The translations under genes and the position numbers were made by a program. The notes beneath the pieces are model-generated. The model had not been told where the DNA came from. It made no database searches and saw only the letters and a program-made list of their open reading frames with translations. Of a stretch of 64,000 bases of DNA, positions 46,720 to 58,365 are shown piece by piece. Positions within the stretch are counted from its first letter, which is position 1. Every line of letters starts with the position of its first letter. The DNA is from Angiostrongylus vasorum. Taxonomy: Eukaryota > Nematoda > Chromadorea > Rhabditida > Metastrongylidae. The stretch covers positions 697,001-761,000 of the forward strand of contig JADANN010000443.1 in the NCBI GenBank assembly GCA_018806985.1. The letters run 5' to 3'.

Positions 46720-47374
46720 TCGCAGGTTAACTCGATACTGTTTCTGTCAATAACTTTTCATCGTTCACATGATGATACTGTCGGCTAAGTGGACTAGGAT
46801 TGAAATAACACTCAGTTACCAGTCAGATCACCGGCCAATGAATTCACTCGGAAAAGAAGTTTTTTGTGAATTACTAAGTATAAAGATCAGCTTAGCGGTG
46901 GCAGCTATCAAGAGAGTGCGAAAACTATAATAAAAAAAGCGATGTATTGCTTAATAAATCACTGCAAAATGCATGCATAGGATACCATGCACTTAGCCCA
47001 CAGTAGCCTACGGGCTGTACATACCATAGAGTGTATCTCGGCCAATATGAGTCAAAGAATTTTCTGATTTCAAACGTGAGTACGGCAGCTAAATTGCACC
47101 ATATTGCACCTTTTTCTGAAAAAGGAAGCAGGCTGTTCAGCAACTGCCGTGTGTTGCCATAGTACTTTTTTCACACACGACTCATATAGCCTAACTCGAT
47201 TTATCGACTGTCGTTTAAGTATTTCATACACGGCTTCTTCTACGTATTTTTTTTAGCATTTTCACTGTCATCAATCTTGGCTCTTTAATGTTAAGGATAA
47301 GAAACTGTCAAAGCCGACCGTGATGGCTAAGATCATTCATGGCAGCCTGCAACTCCATTTGTTCTTCTCTTAAC
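46720..47374. other. Upstream of BAR gene 2, no first exon identified
   Basis: The missing start-codon exon of BAR gene 2 should lie here or further up. No candidate ending in phase 2 with a convincing donor was found. Confidence 0.35.
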
Positions 47375-47870
47375 GTTTGACGTTAAAACCTCTCAATGGA
47401 GAGCAGCACAACGAAAAAGACCACGTAATATCAAACCGTAGGACTTGCTCAACCGACATCGTTATTGTCACGAAATACAATGCTGTATCGGATCATCGCA
47501 TTGTCAGTTCTAGATTCCACTTTTCATGGAAACAAGGGGAAGGCGTAACGTTAAAGAGACGGAATCATAGAATCACTGTGAATTGGGATTTATCCGCATC
47601 AGCAGTCCGTTCTTGGGAGGTTGCCGCTATCGACAACATTATTCGATTAGCTTATTCAACATATTCACATTGGCATCGCTAAGAAACACCCGTTTACAGA
47701 AACAACGAGCAAATACGCCAATGTTGAATAGCCGGAACTGTTCGCAATTGCCAACTCACATCCAAACTTTGAAAGCTTTGCAGAAAGGCGATGACAGAGG
47801 GTGTTAAGGAGGGAAGAGAAGCTGCAATCGTTGAAGCTGCAGAAGTTGGTTATATCGCAAACTGGTTCAA
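47375..47870 (+). mobile_element. RTE fragment (endonuclease region)
   Basis: Open frame 47377-47682 shows EKDHVISNRRTCSTD, TKYNAVSDHRIVSSRF and the block KRRNHRITVNWDLSAS, the C-terminal half of an RTE apurinic-type endonuclease, including the SDH motif. Followed by frameshifted remains to about 47870. Same family as 23060-25090. Confidence 0.75.
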
Positions 47871-48104
47871 TGTAGCTCGGAAATGAAGTTTTTTTTCTGT
47901 CAAAATTTGAAAGAAGAAGCTCACACTGAAATGGAAGACCTTGACATTGATTTGCTTGACAGTGATGATTTTTGTTCTGCTTGACTCCTTAATAAGAAGG
48001 AACCTTGTTCTGGTCGTTATTGCGTATTGCCTTCTGATTTTTTGTAAACTGAGTGTTAACTGAATTTGGCATACTAGAACTTAAAACAAAACATCGTCGT
48101 GATA

Positions 48105-48110
48105 TTTATT
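48105..48110 (-). promoter_or_regulatory. Poly(A) signal AATAAA
   Basis: Minus-strand AATAAA 27 bases after the stop codon of the orphan terminal exon 48247-48137; it supports that exon as a real gene end. Confidence 0.5.
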
Positions 48111-48136
48111 GGTCCTGATAACTGAAAAAGGATTGC

Positions 48137-48247
48137 TCAGTTACCGTCACGGTCTTCTCCGTCTTCTCCGTATTTGACATCTTCCCAGTCGTCTGTCACC
48201 TTTGATGGTCGTAACCTTAATCCGAATAATCGTGGCTCGACCCTCTT
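48137..48247 (-). CDS. Terminal exon of an unrecognised gene with an acidic tail
   Basis: After the acceptor CCTCTTCAG the minus strand is open for 36 codons to a TGA: it begins KRVEPRLFGLRLRPSK and ends in DDWEDVKYGEDGEDRDGN. A poly(A) signal follows closely. A possible preceding exon lies near 48658-48730 (TERTVEKMFVARYNELHK), but its junction is not certain. A competing reading starts with an ATG in another frame (MFPSTSSEEGRATIIR) after TTTTTCGCAG. No family assigned. Confidence 0.4.
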   Translation of the reverse strand, partial: KRVEPRLFGLRLRPSKVTDDWEDVKYGEDGEDRDGN

Positions 48248-48779
48248 CTGAAGAGGTTGATGGGAACATTCTGCGAAAAACTCACTAGTTTGCGTTGTTG
48301 TTGAAGCAAAATGAAGTTGCTACACTTCACTTTTTTATAGCATGTGAGCATCTTATCACTACCCTTCATATCAGATGATTGTCTGTTATGTGCAACAGTA
48401 GTTCAGCGGCTTTCCAGAACTTACTCTATCTTCGCTGTAATGAGAAAAGCCAGATACTTGTTGTATTGTACCAGCTGGTTCATACTGCTTAGAACTACCA
48501 GAAAAAAAACTGTCCACTTCACAGCTTCCGCAGAAAGGCAGCAAATCTACACGCTCTTATAGACCACACTCAGCAAGTCACTCATCCGTTTTGCTACCGA
48601 CGACCACTAGGTGCAGTGTGTAGCACTAGGTGCCTGAGTCAAATTTCTTCAGAACCTGTTTGTGTAGCTCGTTATAGCGAGCAACAAACATTTTCTCAAC
48701 CGTTCTTTCCGTTCCCTTTCCATCTATCCACTGTTAAATTTCCTCAGAACACGGCGGTCTTTTTCCAATCCATTTTAAA

Positions 48780-49035
48780 TGCATGGTTTACATGATATAC
48801 ATTGTAGTACAATGGTTCCGAGATATGCACTTAACTCGGAGCCTCAGGTGAGTTTCGAAACCGTGACCTTTCTGGGGACGAAGGTGTTACCTACACCACT
48901 AAGGCGCTCGTTTTGCCTTGCTCTCAGCCAGTTTTCTACCGTAACGGTGCCAACATCCATAACCATCATCCGTCATCGGAAATGATCTAGAGAGGACAAA
49001 TCGGCATCGAACCCAGTTAGGCTGAGGCTACAAAT
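48780..49035 (-). repeat. SINE-C copy, degenerate
   Basis: TTGTAGTACAATGGTTCCG, CGCTCGTTTTGCCTTGCTCTC, ATCGGCATCGAACCCAGTTAG and GCTGAGGCTAC. The tRNA-like core is badly worn. Confidence 0.5.
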
Positions 49036-49257
49036 GAAATCACAACGTTCTAACTGTTATTGGTTGCCTATCAAATTTCATGGCAGTGTATGACATGGAA
49101 TACAACCACAATGATGCTGACATATCAGGAGAACTTGGGAACTCAGGTTTGTTTAAATTACACTTTTTATTTTTTAGTTTACATCTCGTATACTAGTTGT
49201 TTTATTTATATTATTTTGCATATATTTATAAGTATTTTTATATTAAAAAGTGCAGTT

Positions 49258-49515
49258 GACAAAGCTCTCGACGTTGATCAATCCCTGAGGGATGTGTCAT
49301 GCATTGGACATCATCAAGCATCGATAGAGGTGATTCAATGCATATCTGGCCTCTATGGTCACTCAAGGTGGCCTGCCTATGTATCGAGCCAGTATTGCCG
49401 TCTCCCAGACAAGTCTGGTACCAGCTCGCCATCCCCGCGGGATGGAAGACTTAGTGGGCCTGGAGAGCGGGATCGAAAGCGTGTGCATGGCACGGCCCAT
49501 GTAACCATAAGCACA
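49258..49515 (-). repeat. SINE-A copy
   Basis: GACAAAGCTCTCGACGTTG, GGCCTGCCTATGTATCGAG, CTCCCAGACAAGTCTGGTAC and the box A complement near 49500. It sits inside AT-rich sequence. Confidence 0.75.
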
Positions 49516-50419
49516 GTGTGTTACACACTATATTCTTGCATATGATTTTTTGCATTCATTTTATATTTGCATTTTATTTGCTCTTATTTCTTTAAACACG
49601 TTACCCATTTTTCAAATTATTTGTTAGCACATCAAAGTTTGAGAAGGTAAGCGGCAAATTCTCAATCGTTATTGTTTGTACTAATTGTACTTCGGAAGGG
49701 AAAGCACTAGCGCCTTTTTAAGAGTGCGTGTCCACCTGCATTGCGAAAAAATAGGATTGAAAAAGTCATAGCAGTCCAGGGTCTTTTTTGCTCGTGAATT
49801 TTAGGGTAAGTCCAATGAAAAGTTTACTTTCGGTTCCTTCTAATAAGGCGTATTAATGACCAAGCCCGCTTCTTATTCCTCATGTGGTGGACTTTTCAGT
49901 TCATCATAGTGCATCCTGAAACTTGGGTTATTAGTCCGTTATATTAGCAATAGGTGAGCAGAAATCACGGTTGACAAGTATGGAGAGATTGAACGAAATG
50001 AAAATTAACTTCTCGAATACTGTTGCTCAGCGACGAAGAAGTTGTTGGATCGAAATGGAACAAGAGAGCGAACAGGGGGAATGCGTGCAGAAGAGCATGG
50101 GAAAACTGATACACTTTCTCCTCGGGTTGTCACATGGTGTAAGCGATGTTATAAAACTGATACTGACAACATGTTGGCATGAAATAGACAATTTTATCGT
50201 ATTTATTGTAAAAAATACCATCGCACTATCCAACACGTGAGAGGAAATACGAGTCAACAGTTCTTGTAAGCAGGATGTCCTAAGGAATGTTCTCTGTAAG
50301 TTCCTCTTTCAAGTTTGCAATCAGAACGACTGAACGAAACAAAAATGTTTGCAATTAACCCAAGACATGATTAGCACATGTTCCTTTTTGGTTTCGTCTT
50401 TTCCATTTCAATTTAGATG
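49516..50419. other. No confirmed gene
   Basis: An 89-codon open frame (49971-50240, beginning MTSMERLNEMKINFSN) is charged at its start and hydrophobic at its end; it has no recognised motif. Confidence 0.3.
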
Positions 50420-50940
50420 GCACCCAGTTGTCGATGAAATAACCACAGTGAAGCTGTGGTATTTGCAAAACTCAGGACCGCACGTATCTGCGGTGGGGGA
50501 ACGGACGCGCTATTATCCGTTCAGGGGCCTAACGCGTTCACTACCACACAATGCGGATCCTTCGTTTCGCCTGTCTCTCAGCTAGTTTTATCGATCAGTG
50601 CCATCAGCAATTACCCGCCTACGGGATTGGTCTGGTGAGCCTAAATCGGCAATGAACTCAGTTAAGCTCAGGCTGTAGTCGAAGTCACAATGTTAACTTT
50701 TTTTATTTACTGCCTAGTACAATGAATAATACATATACCTATTACAACACCTAATACAATTAACTGATGACCAGCATAGTGTAGTGGTGAACGCGATGGC
50801 CCCCCGGTAAGGGTAATAGCGCGTTCGTTCCCCACCGCAAACACCTACGTCCGGAGTTTGGCAAATATCTCAGCATCATTGTGGTTGTATCACACATAAT
50901 ACCGTCCCGTGAAATGCCGTAATAGGCATTAAATAAAAAA
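50420..50940. repeat. SINE-C inverted pair
   Basis: Minus unit 50445-50690 (GTATTTGCAAAACTCAGGAC ... AGTTAAGCTCAGGCTGTAG), then a TATTTACTGCCTAG edge, then plus unit 50765-50938 (CATAGTGTAGTGGTGAACG ... AGGCATTAAATAAAA). The plus unit lacks its leader, as in the pairs at 31386 and 55975. Confidence 0.75.
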
Positions 50941-51084
50941 AGTTAACATGTTGATAAATACTGTGTTTGGAACTCTATCGAAGTCATTTAGAGGGAAGAA
51001 CTTTCAGTTATCAAGTGTTTTAATCTTTCATATTAATTCCGCCTTGTTTTTCTTCAGGCTTAAAAATCTTCAACAGAAAAGATC

Positions 51085-51177
51085 ATGGACTCACTTTCCT
51101 CTTTAGATGGTGCCGTGTTTCATAAAGCGCAAATACCGACTTGGAATACCGTCGCTGAAGCGATGATCATATTTTAG
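51085..51177 (+). CDS. Small unrecognised open frame
   Basis: 30 codons starting MDSLSSLDGAVFHKAQ, 27 bases after an acceptor-like TTTTTCTTCAG. It may be a first exon or chance; no family assigned. Confidence 0.2.
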   Translation: MDSLSSLDGAVFHKAQIPTWNTVAEAMIIF

Positions 51178-51401
51178 GCAACTATAAAGACGGTTAGATT
51201 TGGCATATTCTACAGAATTGGCATTTTTTCATAATCCAGGTAATAACAGAGGGAAGTGTTCCGCTCGAAGAGGTCGATTCCATAAATGCAAATATTTGAA
51301 GAAATAGGTACAAAAGTAACCTATCCAATGAAAAGCGTTGTAAGATCAACGTACGTTGTTCACCGTCCTTTTATCCCTTTATTTAATCATTTTTTTACGA
51401 G

Positions 51402-51683
51402 CGCGTGTGGCGCAATGGTCGGAGGCGCCCTGCAATACACTCGTGGAATCGATCTCCGCGCCCAAGGCTCACCAAGCCTTTGATCCCTCTGCGCTAGTAA
51501 ATTGATACCAGACTAGTATGGAAGGATAACAGCACTGGCTCGATATATCGGTAGGCCACCGCGAGTCATTGTAAAAGGCCAGATATGCATCCAATCAACT
51601 CCAGACGATGCTTAATGAAGTCGAATGCATGACGCATCCCTCAGGGGATTGATCAACGCCGAGAGCTTTATCCTTTCATTTAT
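51402..51683 (+). repeat. SINE-A copy
   Basis: GTGTGGCGCAATGGTCGGAG head, CGATATATCGGTAGGCC, GTCGAATGCATGACGCATC and the end GATCAACGCCGAGAGC. It is immediately followed by a PLE tail. Confidence 0.85.
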
Positions 51684-51704
51684 CCTGTTTATTCATTCTT
51701 CGTG

Positions 51705-52320
51705 TTCTTGTTGAGCAAACACGAGGTGTTATTTTTATTCCTTATTCACGAACAAGCTGACGTTTCGGTGGATTTCGCCTTCCTCAGAGCCTGGAAAGGT
51801 TAAGTTGACAGCAATCTATTCGGCCAAACACCTCCATAACCAAACAGAGAAAGCGCTAAACCAAGATTTCAGTCACATTGAACACAGAACAGCTTCTTTG
51901 CGCATTCACCGCTTTCTATGAGTCTTCCACTGAGTATGTCGCGTGGAGACCAACCGCACAGAATTCACATGGAAGCGTAATGTGTCCCTCTCATCAGAAT
52001 AATAGGCTTATATATTGCATATATTGCCCAATATCACGCGTGATAATGAGGCATTCTTCCCTGCGGTTCATTTTTTGGATTTCTGGAGTTGATCCAGAAC
52101 GCCTCGAGAGTTTTGCGCGCTTGTGTTCGCGATTCCCGTGCGAGGACCGTGACCTGTACTTCAAAGTCCTTCGCGTTATGTCTCTGGGTCCCTATGCGTG
52201 CCTAGTGGGGTATTTGGTTTACGTTTACCGACTAGGTGTTCTTTTTTGCGGAGACAGAGTGGTCTACCCATTTCACCAATGTGTTCGTCTCCGCACGCCT
52301 TACAGAAGATAAGATAAGCT
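51705..52320 (-). mobile_element. Penelope-like element fragment with hammerhead-like tail
   Basis: Minus-strand copy of the PLE tail and the last part of the GIY-YIG frame, cut off within that domain at about 52320. The hammerhead-like block at 51751-51793 keeps CTGAGGA, GAAAC, GTC and stem I, with one mismatch in stem II (CACC for CGCC). It shares its edge (TCTTGTTGAGCAAACACGAG) with the copies at 2988 and 5978. Confidence 0.8.
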
Positions 52321-52822
52321 TTTTATTTAGTTCTAGTGCACTTATTTCAGAGCAGCGAAGATTTTCGGATTGTGATAGAACAACCGCCAACAAGCATGTA
52401 TTCACCGTGTCTGGTTGGCTACTGGTGTCTTGTCAAGTTCCCTCGAAAGCTCTCCTTCTCATCGTCAAATACTTTCATTTGAACCTTCTGACTTCTTTTT
52501 AACTGTTTTTTTTCCTTATTCGCTTTCTATTGTTATGAAGTCTTGGAGCAATCTAATGACTTTTTTTCTTGCGCTTCAAAAATCTCTACACGGAGGTGGA
52601 GAATAACTAGAAATGTAGTTTAATTAGCCTCAGAAATGCTTAGAAGGGAGCGCATTCCATTGTTAACCTACAAAACTTCGTGCTAACATAAAAAATAAAT
52701 AAATTCGGAGAGACGGCGGGTATATATTGTGTAAAATGTAGGCAAAGACGCTGTGGTCTTTTTTTTCAATGCCGATAGGATTTAGTTCGGATTATCTGTA
52801 TAGCACATGAATAACATAAAAA

Positions 52823-53010
52823 AGAAGGCGAAACGAAGGACCCGCATGGTGTGGTGGTGAACGCGTTAGTCTCTGAAAGGGTAATAGCGCGTTGGTTCTC
52901 CACCACAGACACTTGCTGTCCGGAGTTTTGCAAATATCTCAGCACCATTGTGGTTGTATTTCGCATAATACCTTGCCATGAAAAAGTTGTAGAAGGCAAC
53001 AAATAAAAAG
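52823..53010 (+). repeat. SINE-C copy, 5' truncated
   Basis: AAGGCGAAACGAAGGACCC, GCATGGTGTGGTGGTGAACG, GCGCGTTGGTTCTCC, TTTGCAAATATCTCAGC and GAAGGCAACAAATAAA. Confidence 0.75.
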
Positions 53011-53070
53011 TTAACACAAAAAAGAAGCCACATCGAGATGAAGAAGAACGGTGGACTATCGATTCGGATC

Positions 53071-53113
53071 GTAGGCTCCGATGAAGACGAAGGCGTCGAA
53101 ACGTTAGCTAAAT
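53071..53113 (+). ncRNA. Hammerhead-like motif, second family
   Basis: GGCT-CCGATGA, stem II GACG/CGTC, GAAAC, GTT, AGCT. Stem I GGCT/AGCT pairs (one G-U). The core differs from CTGATGA by one base (C for T). AATAAA follows at once. Related copies at 53456 and 10250. Confidence 0.4.
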
Positions 53114-53455
53114 AAAGCTGTTTATCAACCTCGTGTAAGCTCATCAAAGAAAGAATACATGCTGATTAGTAATACCGAGGTTAAAGGAAAGTCGCTAATT
53201 TCAACTTTGTTCAACAACGGCGATGTTCACCTTCAATTCGCAACCTGCATCGCCTCGCCTTCTCCACCCTTTCTAGAATTTCGAAACCGACAGTCATTTA
53301 ACCTCGGTACTATCAACAGCAAACGCCCTGTATAAAAGGACGTCACCAGGTGAGTATGGCTCCTTCGAGATGTTCAGGTGAAGAAAATCCGGTTCGATGC
53401 GATGCGAAGACCCCAGATCGAGAAAAGGAACAACTGTGGACCATCGACAAGGATC

Positions 53456-53500
53456 GTCGGCTCTGGTGAAGACGAAGACGTCGAAACGTTAGCCGAATAA
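53456..53500 (+). ncRNA. Hammerhead-like motif, second family
   Basis: CGGCT-CTGGTGA, stem II GACG/CGTC, GAAAC, GTT, AGCCG. Stem I has five Watson-Crick pairs (CGGCT/AGCCG), which differ from the pairs in the first family yet still match. CTGGTGA has one core change (G for A). AATAAA follows. Confidence 0.45.
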
Positions 53501-53807
53501 ACATCTCCACTAACCTTTCTATAATCTTTCCCTGCCACTTTATAACTTGTAATCATGATAATTATATACTTTACAGGCAATATTCCACAAGTGCCTTCCA
53601 CTATTACACGAAATTAAATGTTGTCGGAAGAAGAGAACAATGAAGTCCTTCAGTGATAGGTCATTGACATCGGCAATGTGCTTCACAAATTGCTTGCCCT
53701 TTCTAAAGAGTGAATATTTGAGGATTTACGCCATCAGGGCCTTCATTAACACTATGTAATCCACCGAATTGTGGTGCTACTGTTACACGTGATACATCCA
53801 GCCTCTG

Positions 53808-53845
53808 AGGAAGGCGAAGTCGCCGAAACCATTCTGCCATTGCTT
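53808..53845 (+). ncRNA. Hammerhead-like motif, worn at stem III
   Basis: CTGAGGA, perfect stem II GGCGAAGTCGCC and GAAAC are present, but GTC and the 3' side of stem I are lost (GAAACCATTCTG). A PLE tail remnant. Confidence 0.4.
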
Positions 53846-53869
53846 AACAAAGACAGCAACAACAATAAG

Positions 53870-55284
53870 AACATCTGTACCTCGCATAGGGTCAAAAAGG
53901 GCAGTTCTTAAGAACACATACACTAATCAATCGATAGTTTATTCAACACAAAATTTGTGGCTGGGCGTCAGCCGAAAAAAGCTCTACTTTGCACTTAGAA
54001 ATATGCAGAAAACCTTCTTTGGACGAGTTCGTTGACCGATATTGGCAGTTGACTGTTATTTCAGTACCAGTCGCCATGATAGCTCATAGTTATCTTGTGG
54101 AATAGGCCGGTATAAAAAAGGCAGAAATACACTCAACAAAAACGACGAAATACTTCCAAATGCTGGCGGCAACGTGTTGGCATGGTGGTCCATTATCGCA
54201 TATAGTAAATAGTAGCCTTTACCCTAGGCACCCCCTAGAGTTTACGATATAGTCTTTTCTCTAGCTCTTTCGTGTTCTAAGCCGGTCAAGTCCTTTAGCT
54301 ATGGAAAAATATCGGCAATTATCGAAAGATCTAAGTGCGGTTCACTATGTGCTGATAGCGAATTGTTCGTAAGGCAGATCAGTTGTAGCAAATCCGTAAC
54401 GAACGTGATCGTGGATGTGATTTCCTACTTTCTTATTTGCGGAATTAGCGTAGTTTCACAGTAGAAGCACTCAAAATTCATGCTCAGGCATTGTATGTCA
54501 AAGGTCCGTAATGCTCTTTGTAAAAACCGTGAACTTTCTTTCGAAAAATTTGTAAACTGTAGTTTCATTCAAACAAGAAGAGTTTCTTGGAGAAGAGACT
54601 CATGCAAATAAGAAAGTTGAAAATCACATCCACAACTTTATTGTTACGCAGCACTTTGAATTTTGTTGTGATTGGATCGCTGTCATATGTGATTGTAGGC
54701 CGTTCTAGAGTACTGTGGGAAAAGGCGATTCAGTTAAGATTGGAACTGCACAAGGTAGAGGAGAGCATAAAATAGCAGTGTGCCGTGAAGAGCACGCATT
54801 GGTCCAATGTAAGTACTTTCATGCCATTCCTTACAGCGTCTTCGGCTGTTTCTACTTACTTGGGCAACTTTTTTCCTACGCGTTTAGGATTGTGTTCCTA
54901 TGTACGCTTTCATATGAGAAGACTAGCCTTTAGTGAGAATATTTCAATAATGTGGGGATTTTGGTCCGGTCATCCCTAATTTCTTGGTTTCTAGCATTTC
55001 GCTTTGCAGTTCATAAGTTGGTAACTATGCCCGTTATGTGATAAACATAATAAATTGGTTATGCTGCTATGTAGTAAACATGACAGGTTGGATGTGTTTG
55101 TCACGTTGACAACGATCTGGTGAGTAACAATGTTGAATCGGTTCTGATGCAAAATCTAACGCTCTAACAGAATGTGCCGACTATTGATTGTATGACTTTC
55201 TAAGTTTTCAGCACTTGTTCAGAATTGAACATTTGATAAGATTCGAAATGAGAAACGATTACATCGGTTACGCTGAGCTTTTCT
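53870..55284. other. No confirmed gene
   Basis: Open frames at 54587-54979 overlap in two frames and show no domain. Nothing else is recognised. Confidence 0.35.
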
Positions 55285-55515
55285 ATAAAGGATAAAATTA
55301 TAATGTTGACCAATCCCTGAGGGTTGCGCTATGGGTTCCAGTTCATCAAGCATCGTTAGAGTTGGTTGTATGCGTATTTGGTTTATACAATGACTACCAA
55401 TAGCTTATCGATGTATCAAGTCGATGTTGCCAGCCTCGCAGACAAATCTGGCAGCAAATCATTTATCCAGAAAAGAGGGATCGAACTATAGACTACTTGC
55501 GTGAAGATTACTTGT
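55285..55515 (-). repeat. SINE-A copy, degenerate
   Basis: TTGACCAATCCCTGAGGG, CTTATCGATGTATCAAGTC and CTCGCAGACAAATCTGGCAG, with many substitutions. Confidence 0.65.
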
Positions 55516-55974
55516 AGTTTTTAACAAATATTGAACAAGGTTTTTCTCACCAAACCGATTAAGAAGTGAAAGGGCTAGGAATTGATCATACTCTTACGTA
55601 TAAGGCATGCATTCTATTCTCTTAAGTACCGCAGAGATAACTGCATGAATATTTGGTGTACAGAATGCCTTGCAGTGGTATATCGATGTATCATATCAGA
55701 AGATTCATCAGTAACTATTGTTGTGTTCACATTACCTATTTCCCATAAATGGACTTGGTTTGATGAGGGTGTCGAAAAGCTCAGTGAAGAGTCAACCTGT
55801 GCTAGGTAATGCCGCTGTGCTTTTAAAAAAACCCTAATCACAGGCTGGAAAACCCACTCTCGATCAATAAGACAGGAATGTCTGTAGTGATAGGTTAGAA
55901 GAACGTTAGCACGGCTATATTGGGACTCTTGATGAGAAACTAATAGCTCAACTAAATTCTTAATGTGTGAAGAA

Positions 55975-56465
55975 TCACATTTAATGATGCTGAGATATTT
56001 GCAAAACTGCGGACCGCAGATGTCTGCGGTGGGGGAACGAACGCACTGTTGTCCTTTCCGCGGAGTAACGCGTTCACCACCACACCATGCGGGTCATTCG
56101 TTTCGCCTGTCTCTCAGCTAGTTCTATCGATCTTTTGCCGTCAGCAATCACCCGTCAGCGGGATTGATCTAAGGAGCCCAAATCGGCAACGAACTCAGTT
56201 AAGCTGAGGCTGCAGTTGTAATAACAATTTTAACCTATTATTTACTGCCTACTCTTTTTAACGGGATAGAACTAGCTGAGAGACAGGCGAAACGAAGGAA
56301 CCGTGTGGTGGTGAACGCGTTATTCCCCCGGAAAGGACAATAGCGCGTTCGTTCCCCACCGCAGACACCTGCGGTCCGGAGTTTTGCAAATATCTCAGCA
56401 TCATTAAAAGTTGTATTTCGCATTGTATAACCTGCCGTTATAAAGAGTAGGCAGTAAATAATAAG
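55975..56465. repeat. SINE-C inverted pair
   Basis: Minus unit 55980-56230 and plus unit 56256-56465, separated by TATTTACTGCCTACTC. Both keep GAACGCG/GCGTTC cores; the plus unit ends GAGTAGGCAGTAAATAA. Confidence 0.8.
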
Positions 56466-58139
56466 TTAAAATTGAAGAATCACATCTCAATATTTCTCGA
56501 TGGTTTCGAAACGATGTAAGAGAAGCTCGTAGAAGGATTTATGGGATTTACAGCATTCATTGCAGTTCAATCAGTCTCAATTCATGCGAATAGTGTTTCC
56601 AATTAGAGCTTTCTCATCTACCGTCAAGAAATTGGCAAGGTGAGAGACCATCTCGTTCAATCTCCCTTTTAATCAATGCAATCACCCTGCTTCTTTGCAG
56701 GAAAAATGACTCGAATGATAAGACATCATCTTAGAAGGAGGTTTCGAGTATTTCCATCTGATCTCTGACGTATATCAATCATACCCCACTTGATATTTTC
56801 CATGGAAAGGCTTTTTGGAGTGCTAAACTGTCATTCAAAGGCCATCGTTGTTTCTCCATAATGAGTAAAATCATTGCAAATGTTTTCTGCCTAACAAGTG
56901 CTGCCGATTTTTTTTAATTAGGAAAAAATCTCAGGTAACTTTCAAGTATTTCCTATTTGCATATGTACTATTGCTATACAGTTGCTTATATAGAGAGATT
57001 AACCAGCTTCTGGTCCCATTAGTAACGAAGACGATCGACCTTAAAAACTCTGTTGCCTTCCCTCATTATCACGTTGGATGATGTCAAAGAGTTATTTTCA
57101 CAAGAAATCCGAGACAACCGTGCTAGGGTATTTTTAGTTCGCCGTCACAGGCTACTGGCAATTGTGGCAATTGAAGGGGAAATTTATTGCACTTCACCTG
57201 GAATTCTTCCAGAACTACAGCGATTCCTGCGATTGGTCCGAAAGCACATTTTCTGGGCAAGCCCGGGCGGTGACAGGTCACCTCACCGAAAATGGAAGGC
57301 TGTGTCGTTAATTGAATATTGAGGAAAAGTAGAAGTTCTGAATTTTTCCAAAACTTCTTCTTCCCTTCTACAAATATGGCTTGTTGACCTGTCTATAGAT
57401 GTCCTGAACTTCTTAGAGCTGTTGAAGGTACATCCTCTCTTCTTCAAAACTATAGGTCACTCACTATATGGCTCTAACGTCTCGCAACTAAAGCTACCTT
57501 TCGGCGTATTGTTCAGAAAAAAGCGCCAAATTGAGAATCCCAAAGTCTTTGGTTCTTCATCAGTTCTAAACTAAGACACTACTTCTAGAAAACACCACCA
57601 GATAATATTTCAGTTTATTTCGAGATTTTCGAGATGTATTTGATAAACTAAATTTTTTTTCGAGCAAAATTTTGTTGTGGATTACGTTTTGGTGCCTTCG
57701 ATTTCTTCACCTTTTCAAGTGAGCAACATACTGATTATGCATAAGAGCTAATGGAGTGCGTGTTACGTGTTTAAATCCTCCTAAACAAATCTGGCAACAT
57801 CTTTTGCCGATCCTGTAGCGATATGGAGGGCCAGGTTTGTCTCGATGCAGAATGAACCAGAAACCTTGTTTTTATTACAGAGCTCTTCTAACCAGAAGAT
57901 TATAAACGCATACTACGCGTTCAAATCGAAGATTAATAAAAGGCGGCCCACCTAGAAGTTTTGGGATTGGTTTTTCGTATGAACCAGTGGCATACAAGAC
58001 AATATTTCGTGTTCCGAATTCATTTGCTAGAATCTCTTCAATTTTTACTTTAGCCGCACACTTACGCTGATCAGAGCCTCTCGTTTGGAATTGGAATGGC
58101 TTTGTGGAACTCGTTAGAATGTTCTTATTTACAATGTGT
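56466..58139. other. No confirmed gene; one frame at 57053
   Basis: AT-rich. Besides the 57053 frame, no open stretch with convincing splice sites was seen. Confidence 0.35.
57053..57322 (+). CDS. Unrecognised open frame, 89 codons
   Basis: Reads like ordinary coding sequence (SLIITLDDVKELFSQEIRDN, then basic RRHRLLAIVAIEGEI), ends in TGA at 57322 and is not a repeat copy. It may be a terminal exon or a decayed frame; no family recognised. Confidence 0.3.
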   Translation: MPSLIITLDDVKELFSQEIRDNRARVFLVRRHRLLAIVAIEGEIYCTSPGILPELQRFLRLVRKHIFWASPGGDRSPHRKWKAVSLIEY

Positions 58140-58365
58140 AACTTTGTAATTACTGCCTATTATTTTTTCATGACAGGGTATTATGTGAAAAGCAACCACA
58201 GTGATGCTGAGATACTACGGCACCATTAGGATAAAAAAGTGGCTGAGAGGAAGGCAAAGCGATGGCTTCCATGGTGCAATAGCTAGTACGTGAGCTCTCA
58301 GGTAGTCAAGGGTTCGAATCTGGTCTAGGGTGTGGGTTTTGCAAATATCTCAGCATCACTGTGGT
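58140..58365. repeat. SINE-C remnants
   Basis: TAATTACTGCCTATTATTTT edge with GACAGGGTATTATGTG at 58150, then a plus core around 58240-58365 (GCTGAGAGGAAGGCAAAGCG, GGTTCGAATCTGG, TTTGCAAATATCTCAGC). Confidence 0.55.
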
